Source: a bacterium
GTDB taxonomy: Bacteria > B130-G9
Length of the DNA stretch: 33,491 nucleotides
NCBI GenBank assembly: GCA_035527515.1
Contig: DATLAJ010000058.1
Location: 1 to 33,491 of the forward strand
Direction: 5' to 3'
In this document: positions 15,201 through 21,766 of the stretch, in pieces
How the letters are laid out: each line of letters opens with the position of its first letter
How positions within the stretch are numbered: the stretch's first letter is position 1
The notes under the pieces: model-generated
Seen by the model: only the letters and a program-made list of their open reading frames with translations
Told to the model about the DNA's origin: nothing
The model's database searches: none
Program-made: the position numbers and the translations under genes

Positions 15201-17752
15201 GCCAGCTCGAAATTGCCACGGCCGCAGTAGATCACGCCCAGCCTACACGTGGCCATCACCTCATCCCGAAGCGAATCTTGTAGATTCTGCGCAAGCGCTA
15301 TCCCCTCCTTGAGAGCCTCGACAGCCTCATCATGGTCGCCAAGAACGAAATCAAGGTCCCCTAGCCTAAAAAGAGCTCGACCTAAAAACAGATTCTCGCC
15401 CTCCTTCCTGGCCACATCCACCACCTGGGCTGACACAAGCCTCGCATCCTCAAGCCTAAACCGGCCCATAAGAAAACGGCATCCAACCTCGTAATTACGG
15501 TTGAGCAAGCCGGGCAGGCCGGCCTGGACGGCATGAATCGCGGAGGTGGCCCGAAGTTGAGCGGGCTCGGCGGGCGGAAACGCTTCAAGGCCATGCTCTT
15601 CCTTAGATGGCTCACTCTCAAGCGAGGTCGCCAACGCATCGCACCTCTGAGCGATCAGCCTATGTATGGCCTGCCTTTCCTCCTGCAAGACCCGCGAGGA
15701 GACGAGCTGACCCAAGACGGGATTTGCGAGGCAATAGGACACGCTCTTCTCGTCCGTCTGCATCTCCACAAGGAGCCCTTGCCTGATGAGCTCCTCCAGA
15801 CCCTCCTGGGCTGAGGAGGTGCTCGTCCCGCCTAGATTGGCCATTAGCGAAGGCGAAAAACACTCGTTCAACACCCCCGCCTTGATAAGTATGGACATTG
15901 CCCCGGCCGAAATCCGCGAGAGCCTCGTCTCAACAACCTGACTCAGACTTCTGGCTGGAGCGAAATCCTTCAAACTGTCCGCTCTAAGCTCCCAACGCCC
16001 ATCGGTGAAGTGAACGATGTCCTCCTCAAGGGCAGACTCGATACACTGTACCAAGAGCGCCGGCAAGCCACCTGTCTTCTCCAAGAACGCCGGGGCCGCC
16101 TCTTGGCTGAAAGCGTTCGGCATGAACGAGGCGTCGATCAACGAGGCTACCTGAGACTCATCAAGAGGCAGAAGCTCCACATTCTCGACCTCAACGCTGT
16201 CCAACATCTGCTCGAGCTCCGAGTTCATCGCAGAGCCGCCGGTCAAGACGATCGCAACCTTCCTACCTGCACCAGTTGCGGCCACGGACCGGACAAGCGC
16301 CCATAGCGACTCACACCTTCTCTCGTCTGTGAGGTCGAAATCGTCCAGCAGCCACACCACCGGCCTCGTTTCCCACGCGTCAGAGACACAGTCCACGAAG
16401 CGCCTCAGAAACTCTTGCCGCATGTTGGCAGACCAGTCGCCAACCTCATCTGGCGGCAGGAGGTCCGGCGAATTGGCGCGGGCCGAGCTCCCACCTGACT
16501 GGACTGACTTGCCGATAGCGCCCGGTAGGGACTTCATATCGAACGACAGCCCAGCGCTGTTGAGCGTTACCGACACAAAGCCTGCAACGTCGAGGTTCTG
16601 TGCTCCTGACGGCGAGACCATCGTAGTTAGCTCGCAGAGCTGTAGCTCGGATTTGAGCGCGTCAAGAAACGCGGTCCTGCCAGAACCGCTCGCGCCTTGA
16701 GCGAGAACCACGAGGCAGCGGTCTAGGCGCTCGTGCACTGAATAAGGCGGCTGTTCCTCGAACATCTCAGCGAACCGCTGGCTCGAGAGCCTGCTCAATA
16801 TGGCTCTCAGACACTGCTTCAGGGCGCCAGAGCGGCCGAAGAGCTGGTTTGGTCGGATGTTGGGGGTTACAGCGAATGTTCTGGGCACTCGCGGCCCGAG
16901 CGCCTCGACCAGCTTGGCAGAGACAGCAGCGACGGAACCTGGCCTTTGAGAGGGCCTTTTGGCCAATAGATGGTCAACCGTTTCCCCCACGAGCGGTGGG
17001 AGGTCGGGGGCGATTGACGAGAGCTGCGCTGGCCTCGCGTGCAGATGCTGCTCGACGTATCCCTCAATAGTCTCGGACGAAAACGGCAGCTGTTTGGCGA
17101 AGAGCTCGTATGCCAGGACTCCGAGTGAATAAAGGTCCGAACGGACGTCCGCACGGCAAGCCATGAACCGCTCTGGAGACATGTATTCCACGGTTCCGCT
17201 GACTCGAAGGGAGGGCTCGGCAAGCGCGCTTGAGAGGCCGAAATCCATCAGTGTTGCGAAGCCATAGTCGTAGAGGTCTGATCCTGCAAGCGGAAGGTTT
17301 ACACCGGCGGGCGGCTTTGGCCGAACAATGATGTTGCTCGGCTTGATGTCCCCGTGAAACACGCCCTGCCCATGTATGTAAGACAGCGCAATGCAGACTT
17401 GCAGAAGAAGGGCCATGATCGCGTCTGCGTCCCGCTCCGCGCACCACTGCACGATCGATTGCCCCTCGACAAAATCCATCGTGAAGTAATACCGACCCCG
17501 CTCCGTTAGGCCGAAGTCATAGACGCTCACCGTGTGTGGATGTTTGAGACGAGAGGTCAGCATGAACTCCTGCTTGAACTGCCAGGCAGAGCCCGGGCCC
17601 ATAGATTCGTCAAGAAAGAGCTCCTTAAGAGCCAGCACTCGCCCCAGGTTCCTGTCGAATACCTTATGGACAGCGCTGGAGCCCCCACGCCCGCACTCTG
17701 CCAGAACCTCGTAACGCCCCTCTATGACCTTGTAGCCGGCTTTCTCGATCAT
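12248..17752 (-). CDS. Giant regulator: Ser/Thr kinase - AAA ATPase - TPR - GAF - sigma-54 activator - Fis HTH
   Basis: About 1834 residues from the ATG at 17752; an in-frame TTG at 17770 is possible. The N-terminal kinase (~13-285) has the GRGGSS loop, LALKEL lysine (K43), HGDIKPSN catalytic loop, DFG and GTVEYMSPE. HGD replaces HRD, so it is a non-RD kinase. An AAA_16-like ATPase follows with Walker A GASGSGRT (~360) and Walker B VVWLLDDFD (~470). TPRs run from ~790 to 1240. A GAF domain spans ~1330-1480 (RVTRLFESLLDLDELLNRVM to FATQASMAIEKA). Then comes a full NtrC-type AAA+ domain (~1505-1735) with GESGTGKE, an intact GAFTGA loop for sigma-54 contact, LFLDEIGDL and YDWPGNVREL. The C-terminus is a Fis-type HTH (IRKAAKELCMSRNTLRNKL). 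It should bind DNA and drive sigma-54 promoters under control of kinase and sensory modules. No sigma-54 gene or clear -24/-12 promoter is in the window. Confidence 0.93.
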   Translation of the reverse strand: MIEKAGYKVIEGRYEVLAECGRGGSSAVHKVFDRNLGRVLALKELFLDESMGPGSAWQFKQEFMLTSRLKHPHTVSVYDFGLTERGRYYFTMDFVEGQSIVQWCAERDADAIMALLLQVCIALSYIHGQGVFHGDIKPSNIIVRPKPPAGVNLPLAGSDLYDYGFATLMDFGLSSALAEPSLRVSGTVEYMSPERFMACRADVRSDLYSLGVLAYELFAKQLPFSSETIEGYVEQHLHARPAQLSSIAPDLPPLVGETVDHLLAKRPSQRPGSVAAVSAKLVEALGPRVPRTFAVTPNIRPNQLFGRSGALKQCLRAILSRLSSQRFAEMFEEQPPYSVHERLDRCLVVLAQGASGSGRTAFLDALKSELQLCELTTMVSPSGAQNLDVAGFVSVTLNSAGLSFDMKSLPGAIGKSVQSGGSSARANSPDLLPPDEVGDWSANMRQEFLRRFVDCVSDAWETRPVVWLLDDFDLTDERRCESLWALVRSVAATGAGRKVAIVLTGGSAMNSELEQMLDSVEVENVELLPLDESQVASLIDASFMPNAFSQEAAPAFLEKTGGLPALLVQCIESALEEDIVHFTDGRWELRADSLKDFAPARSLSQVVETRLSRISAGAMSILIKAGVLNECFSPSLMANLGGTSTSSAQEGLEELIRQGLLVEMQTDEKSVSYCLANPVLGQLVSSRVLQEERQAIHRLIAQRCDALATSLESEPSKEEHGLEAFPPAEPAQLRATSAIHAVQAGLPGLLNRNYEVGCRFLMGRFRLEDARLVSAQVVDVARKEGENLFLGRALFRLGDLDFVLGDHDEAVEALKEGIALAQNLQDSLRDEVMATCRLGVIYCGRGNFELARDLYQSLIDRLKAERRKARGRRLSQVRAHLARLYTFLGQTYFGQCHYEKAKEEFVHALELVPKRALRALASESAEDAVGPVMADSHYLPRLFRNLSIIDDSAGRYKEALKHIEKAIGASRLLQDASEHARNLVTHGTISQHLGEYADAEKSYKEALDHFAKEGFKEGLLVAHNNLSSILALRGRPKEAAQHCSKALLIARRLGNKYSVARQLQHLGIALFEQGWTGQALEKIDESLEMSEQNGFTEVESLGLVFKMEVLLAERRTKDARAAVKKLDVVLKSLDSAGVRLRAQLAEASVCNAEEDYGRASQTASAVLARGEHLDNRDASIAHRIRAEAALGLGERDSAGRDGSKALSLARDASAVREEALCLGVLSRVKAAEGDYPKAIELASEAVAMFKQMEAFLKIGEMAEYLSKLQLEAGLRSDALLSLELSREQFLGLEMKEKAAQLDDRIESLRWGDTGEVKRGSPALKALYRVTRLFESLLDLDELLNRVMDAVIGILGAERGLIMLKDAKTGVLETRVARKVDEQTIEDVTRISKSVIQRVVDLGQPLVTTDAQSDPRFHESKSVSLYDIRSIVCVPIVINGEVAGTVYVDSSLSATVFTEQDLYLLSAFATQASMAIEKAMLLEKLQRKKESLQAENIDLREAIAPQLTFENIVGESGVMQDVFRKIRQVADTQVAVLIEGESGTGKELVARAIHYNGVRKDGPFVKINCAAIPESLMENELFGHEKGAFTGAGARKIGKFEVADKGSLFLDEIGDLPSELQGKLLTAIENKEFQRVGGTQTIHVNVRILTATNRDLLKLVRRQMFRKDLYYRINDVPIKLPPLRERKGDIPHLAHHFIKKYSQELSSKVTSIEKDAIALLMEYDWPGNVRELESAIKRALTESSGKIIRSSNFDFLPAEPGLSVPRSERIADLIAALSQDGVTLKEMLAIVEEEVLRRALGTEGWSIRKAAKELCMSRNTLRNKLKAFNIEVPGS

Positions 17753-17813
17753 CCCTCTCTTAGGCCTCAATTATCGCTGAAACCTCATTCATGAACCGCC
17801 TCAAAGCGTCTCG

Positions 17814-17842
17814 TATATAAGGCTTCGCTGCAAGAATGTCAA
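17814..17842 (-). promoter_or_regulatory. Near-consensus sigma-70 promoter of the kinase/propeller operon
   Basis: Read on the minus strand: TTGACA (17842-17837), a 17-nt spacer and TATATA (17819-17814). Transcription would start near 17807, some 55 nt before the ATG at 17752. This is the best promoter match in the window and suggests that the sigma-54 activator gene itself is read by the housekeeping sigma factor. Confidence 0.6.
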
Positions 17843-17894
17843 GAAAGAGACCTTCTCTCAAGAATGGCCAGATTGGCGAAAGCAGCGAGCGACC

Positions 17895-18073
17895 TTTTGG
17901 AGTGCGGCGGCTCGACTCCGCTTTGGCTGGCCGCGGCTTGACGCGGCCTGCGCCCTGTTAAGAAGGGTGAGGTTGTGTCGATGACGGCTCCAGGTTCAAG
18001 ATAGATGTTCTATCAGAGGGTGGTGTCAAGCCACCACCAATGAAGGCGGTGTCAAGCCACCGCACTCCAAGAA
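17895..18073. repeat. Cluster of short palindromes with a shared GGCTTGAC core
   Basis: Outer arms 17895-17921 and 18046-18073 form a long imperfect inverted repeat (shared TTGGAGTGCGG and GGCTTGAC-like parts). Between them lie the palindromes GGCCGCGGCTTGACGCGGCC (about 17929-17948) and GTGGTGTCAAGCCACCAC (18020-18037). The right arm holds GCGGTGTCAAGCCACCGC. All carry the same core in one or the other orientation, so the cluster looks like REP-type elements. It lies between the divergent kinase operon and pal. Confidence 0.75.
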
Positions 18074-18122
18074 GGCCACCGCACGCACAGTCCAGCCGAT
18101 TATTGGGGTAATTCGCCCAGAC

Positions 18123-18151
18123 TTGACCTGACCATGCACTATCGCTACGAT
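18123..18151 (+). promoter_or_regulatory. Candidate sigma-70 promoter of pal-cpoB
   Basis: TTGACC (18123-18128), exactly 17 nt, then TACGAT (18146-18151). The predicted start is about 45 nt before the pal ATG at 18202. A later TTGACA at about 18168 has no matching -10. Confidence 0.4.
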
Positions 18152-18201
18152 GGAGGGCGTCTTACGCTTGACAATAAACTTTCGGGGAATTGGGTGTTGA
18201 G

Positions 18202-18756
18202 ATGCTGAAGCTAGCGACACGTCTGTTAGTTATCTCTGTTACACTATCTCTCGTTTTTCTGTGCTTTTGTGGGTGCGGCCCTAAGGCCAAGGAACAGGCT
18301 GCAAGGGACTTGGAGGAAGAGACCCAGGTGCAGCCGACACCGCTACCGCCTCAAGAGCCGCAGCGCCAGGAGGCTAGTCCGGCTGCCACGGCTCAAGCCG
18401 AGGTGACCGAGGCGGAGAGCATGAACTTCGAGGATATACACTTCGACTTCGATCGGTCCAACCTCAACACGATATCCCGCCAGGTTCTCAATCAAATCGC
18501 GTTCATTATGTTCGATCGCCCCGAGCTCTCGATGCTCGTAGAGGGCCACTGCGATGAGCGAGGCAGCAACGAGTATAACCTTGCGTTGGGGGACCGGCGA
18601 ACCGAGGCGGCGAAAGATTACCTGATCGACATGGGAATCGAGCCGCATCGCATAAGGACAATCAGCTACGGCGAGGAGAGGCCGTTGACGTCAGGCCACG
18701 ATGAGGCGGCCTGGGCAGTGAATCGCCGGGCGCACTTCGCGGTCATAGGCCAATGA
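18202..18756 (+). CDS. pal: Peptidoglycan-associated lipoprotein Pal (OmpA family)
   Basis: 184 residues from the ATG at 18202; an in-frame TTG at 18190 is less likely. A signal peptide with a long hydrophobic run ends at a lipobox-like FCGC, giving lipidation at about C25. A Pro/Gln-rich linker follows. The OmpA C-terminal domain (about 75-184) shows IHFDFDRSNL, LVEGHCDERGSNEYNLALGDRR and RISYGEERP-like blocks; the DxxGxxxYN and LGxRR residues bind diaminopimelate of peptidoglycan. Pal anchors the outer membrane to the cell wall with the Tol system. cpoB follows 64 bp downstream, the usual order, but tolQRAB are not in this window. Confidence 0.93.
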   Translation: MLKLATRLLVISVTLSLVFLCFCGCGPKAKEQAARDLEEETQVQPTPLPPQEPQRQEASPAATAQAEVTEAESMNFEDIHFDFDRSNLNTISRQVLNQIAFIMFDRPELSMLVEGHCDERGSNEYNLALGDRRTEAAKDYLIDMGIEPHRIRTISYGEERPLTSGHDEAAWAVNRRAHFAVIGQ

Positions 18757-18820
18757 CGTTCCGAAACGGCTGCGGCCTTCAAGACGTGTAGTTGGCCACA
18801 GATAACATCGAGGATATATC

Positions 18821-19603
18821 ATGAGCGGCGGCAGAATTGCGCGCTGTCTTCTGGCGTTCATATTCCTGTTCGCCTTGTCGATCGGGCTGCTCTCGTGCGC
18901 CTCAACCAGCAAGATGCAGACCCTCAGCGCCAAGACCGATGAGGCGAACTTGCTTGCGACCGAGAACCAACAGAATCAGGAGCGACTGAGAAACGATCTG
19001 AAGTTGCTGGAGGGGAAGGTTGAGGAGCTGTCTAGGCAGGCGCGAGTTCGAGACGCGGAGACCAAACAGGGGCTCAAGGAACTTACCCAGCGACTTGACG
19101 AGATTTGTGCTTCGCTTGACGACGTGTCCCAGCAGCAGGAGGCGATTCGTGCGGCGGTGCTGGACCTGGAGGACATGATCAGCAGCCTCTCTAAGAAGGA
19201 CACAGACAATAACAAGAATAGGTCGCGAAAGCGCATATTCGCGGCGGCCAGACAGGACTACAACAGCGGAAACTACCGATCGGCCATGATGGGGTTCAGG
19301 AACTATATCGCTGCCTACCCGAATAGTTCGGCGGCCGACGACGCCCAATACTGGGTCGGCGAGTCGTTGTCTGCCACCCAGCAATACAAAGAGGCGATCA
19401 AAGAGTATGAAGGCCTGCTTCAAAAGTATCCCAAGAGCGACCGGACTGCGGAGACGCTTCTCAGGCTTGGGATGTGTTACCAACGGATTGGTCAGCAAGA
19501 AAAGGCCGCCAAGTTCTTCACAGACGTCTCGAAACGTTTCCCCGACAGCAATGAAGCCCGTCTTGCCAAGGCGCAGCTCGGTAAGCAGAAGGAAGCTGAT
19601 TAA
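18821..19603 (+). CDS. cpoB: Tol-Pal-associated coiled-coil/TPR protein CpoB (YbgF)
   Basis: 260 residues, with GAGG 8-11 nt before the ATG. The signal sequence ends in GLLSC, so this version is a lipoprotein (C26), whereas E. coli CpoB is soluble in the periplasm. Residues ~35-125 form a Gln/Glu/Leu-rich coiled coil (LATENQQNQERLRNDLKLLE), the trimerisation region of YbgF. Residues ~140-255 hold three TPR-like repeats beginning FAAARQDYNSGNYRSAMMGF and continuing with KEAIKEYEGLLQKYPKSDRT. CpoB links outer-membrane constriction with peptidoglycan synthesis at division in E. coli; the same role is inferred here. An 8-bp inverted repeat (AGGCCGCC/GGCGGCCT) just downstream is a poor terminator candidate. 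Confidence 0.9.
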   Translation: MSGGRIARCLLAFIFLFALSIGLLSCASTSKMQTLSAKTDEANLLATENQQNQERLRNDLKLLEGKVEELSRQARVRDAETKQGLKELTQRLDEICASLDDVSQQQEAIRAAVLDLEDMISSLSKKDTDNNKNRSRKRIFAAARQDYNSGNYRSAMMGFRNYIAAYPNSSAADDAQYWVGESLSATQQYKEAIKEYEGLLQKYPKSDRTAETLLRLGMCYQRIGQQEKAAKFFTDVSKRFPDSNEARLAKAQLGKQKEAD

Positions 19604-19707
19604 GAGGCCGCCTTGACGTATCCGCCGCAGGAGACGGGCAACGCCTTTCAACGGGCGGCCTTGGGAGGGTTCTTGGTGAGGGTTTTCCTGCTGTTATCGC
19701 CGACTAA

Positions 19708-19950
19708 AGAGGCTGTCCAATAAGTCAGGTCCGAGGTTGTGTAGGGGCGGGGCTTGTCTCCGCCCATCTATATATTCGGGCAGACACAAGGCCTGCCCCT
19801 ACATGTGGCATACCCCGCTGCGTCATCCCCGTAGAAACCGACTTATGGGACAGCCTCCACGAACCGCCCCTAAGGTGCCCGATCGGATTAGACCAGGGCG
19901 ATTCGTGAATCGCCCCTACACAGGCAAAACGGACTTATTGGACAGCCTCT
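19708..19950. mobile_element. Composite MITE-like element with perfect 19-bp terminal inverted repeats
   Basis: AGAGGCTGTCCAATAAGTC at 19708-19726 is matched exactly in inverse at 19932-19950, and a third, slightly changed inverse copy lies at 19840-19857. The part from 19858 to 19950 is the inverted relative of 7160-7251. The part from 19708 to 19857 has the same plan with different inner hairpins: TGTAGGGGC, two palindromes, GCCCCTACA. No transposase is encoded. The right end touches the stop codon of the next gene. It may be a non-autonomous element that needs a transposase in trans. Confidence 0.82.
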
Positions 19951-20920
19951 AAACCAACAGGCTCCTGACCTCGTCCGGGTCGATAGGAACCACGGCTAGC
20001 TCATAACTTGCCCCTCCCTGAACCACTTGAACATTAGCCTCGTCATGCTGAGGGGCATCGCTGTATCTGGCGACGATGGCAGCGGCCTGCCGCATCTCAT
20101 CGGGGGAACAGGGAGTGGTCAGAAGCCCTGTTGGCCCGACGTAGCCTGAGACCCTGAGAACCGCATCAGACGCGACAGCCAAGCGCTCGATCGCATCGTT
20201 CTCGGCCTCGCTTCTCCCGACGACGAGGGTAGCGGCGTCACCGAGTCGCACGTGTCTTCCAAGCCCCAAGAGTTTGAATAGGCGCACTGACGGGGCAGGG
20301 TCGGTCTCGTAAAGGCGACTCAAGCGGCGTGCGTAGCCAGGCTCAGTTAGTTTGCATCCCCCGGCGGGGCTGGGATAGCTCGTTATACCGAACTCTTGAG
20401 CCAGCAGCATCTGCCTCTGCCGCCCTCTTCCTGAGATGTCGTAGAGCCTCGCTGTGTCCAGCTTCTGCTCCCTCTGAACAAGTATGGGAGGAAGGAGTTT
20501 TGCTGAAAGCGGCCTTAAGATGTAATCCTCGTAGCCCGAGAGTTTTGCCACGATGTGCAGCGACTGTCTGTTCTGGGACATCGGCCTTTGGCCAAGGACC
20601 TCGCCGGAGAAGATGAAGTCGCAGCCCCGCTTCTGCATCAGCTTCCCAGCCTGCCTGAGCATGAGCGCCTTGCAGTCGATGCAGGGGTTCATGTTCTTGC
20701 CATAGCCATACTTGGGATGAGGCAGCATCGCGAGGTATTCGTCCGTAACGTCGAGAGTCATAAGCGAGACGCCGAGCTGGGCCGCGGCCTCTTGGGCCCA
20801 GGCCGTGCCAAAAAAGGGAGAGGAAAACGAAACAGCCACCACTTCGAGGCCGAGTCGCCGAATTGCCTCGACCGCTAACATGCTGTCTAGCCCGCCGGAA
20901 AAAAGCCCTAACGCCCGCAT
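19949..20920 (-). CDS. PP-loop ATPase related to tRNA thiolation enzymes (ThiI/MnmA-like)
   Basis: 323 residues from the ATG at 20920 (AGAGGGAAC upstream); a longer frame to 20959 adds non-homologous-looking residues. The PP-loop GLFSGGLDS at residues 4-12 binds ATP for adenylation. NPCIDCKALMLRQA (about 80-93) carries a CxxC that could handle sulfur. GEVLGQRPMSQNR and the PSPAGGCKLTEPGYARR block mark the MnmA/ThiI-like family. The C-terminal part, with LLGLGRHVRLGDAATLVVGR and EN, resembles the NFACT/DUF814-type RNA-binding module attached to some of these proteins. It is therefore probably a tRNA-modifying enzyme, with exact target unknown. The gene is last in a long minus-strand series, and its stop codon lies at the border of the inverted-repeat element. 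Confidence 0.8.
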   Translation of the reverse strand: MRALGLFSGGLDSMLAVEAIRRLGLEVVAVSFSSPFFGTAWAQEAAAQLGVSLMTLDVTDEYLAMLPHPKYGYGKNMNPCIDCKALMLRQAGKLMQKRGCDFIFSGEVLGQRPMSQNRQSLHIVAKLSGYEDYILRPLSAKLLPPILVQREQKLDTARLYDISGRGRQRQMLLAQEFGITSYPSPAGGCKLTEPGYARRLSRLYETDPAPSVRLFKLLGLGRHVRLGDAATLVVGRSEAENDAIERLAVASDAVLRVSGYVGPTGLLTTPCSPDEMRQAAAIVARYSDAPQHDEANVQVVQGGASYELAVVPIDPDEVRSLLV

Positions 20921-20965
20921 AGTACAGTTCCCTCTTGGCAGAGACAGACCAACGCACACAAGGGA

Positions 20966-21766
20966 CTACGGCCCGATCCTGAATGAGGCGGGATCGAGCT
21001 TGGCGTTCACATCGGGGCTAGAGAACGTCATGCGAAGCGACTGGCGACGATCAGGCGCCCTGATAACCACGATGCGGGGAAGACGGCATCGCGTCTCGTC
21101 CTGACCGATAACCTCCTGGAAGTCGGAGTAAAACCCCTCGACAACAGGCTGTTGGCCGTCTCCCGACAGAAGGGTGAACCTCTCCACGTCCGCCCGCCCC
21201 CGCCGCAGCTTCACCCAAAGAGTTATCTTCACAGCCTCATCTTTAAGCTCGATCCTTACCTCGTTCTTGCCTTCGTGAAAGGCCTGTTCGACAAGGATGG
21301 AATCTCGTGAGATTGGTGGAAGGCCCAAGACCGCCGCGACCACCCACTCTGGCGTCAGCCCCAGAAAGGAGAGCGTGGCGCCGGAGGCGTGTGCATCCTG
21401 GAGCCTTATCTCGTTGTTCTTGCCGATCTCACTGAAGAGCTTGCCGTCGAACGCTACGATATGCCGCGGGTGTCTGAAGGGTCCCAGAAACTCTATCCTA
21501 AAGCGGTCGGGGCGTTCGAGAAGGACCGCCACTGAGGCCCGGTATGCGCGGCCCTCCGAGATGAGCATCAATCTAGCGAAAGAGCGCAGCGTCATAACGT
21601 TCTCATGGTCAGAGATGAGGCCCCCAACGATTGAAGTTGCCTCCGCTGTCGGCATTCGGACGCACCCATGACGAGCCAGGAGGCTGCATGCCGTGCTGCA
21701 AAGCGAGCAAGAAAGCAGGAGAGCAAGGGATATAAGGCGAACGCGCGATCTATCGCACAGACACAT
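20966..21766 (-). CDS. LolB/DUF4292-like outer-membrane lipoprotein
   Basis: 266 residues if begun at the ATG at 21766, where the protein starts MCLCDRSRVRLISLALLLSC and reaches a lipobox STAC. The frame is open to 21940, but that extra part is the out-of-frame shadow of the upstream TPR gene. The chosen start lies 17 nt inside the 3' end of that gene, so the two are probably coupled. The mature part (TLRSFARLMLISEGRAYRASVAVLLERPDRFRIEFLGPF) has the strand pattern of LolB-type or DUF4292 half-barrels that bind lipid or acyl chains. Likely role: lipoprotein or lipid handling at the outer membrane. Family assignment is from pattern only. Confidence 0.65.
   Translation of the reverse strand: MCLCDRSRVRLISLALLLSCSLCSTACSLLARHGCVRMPTAEATSIVGGLISDHENVMTLRSFARLMLISEGRAYRASVAVLLERPDRFRIEFLGPFRHPRHIVAFDGKLFSEIGKNNEIRLQDAHASGATLSFLGLTPEWVVAAVLGLPPISRDSILVEQAFHEGKNEVRIELKDEAVKITLWVKLRRGRADVERFTLLSGDGQQPVVEGFYSDFQEVIGQDETRCRLPRIVVIRAPDRRQSLRMTFSSPDVNAKLDPASFRIGP

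Noticed and set aside
19604-19665. Rho-independent terminator after cpoB
   Set aside because: Only an 8-bp stem with a ~40-nt loop and no T-tract.
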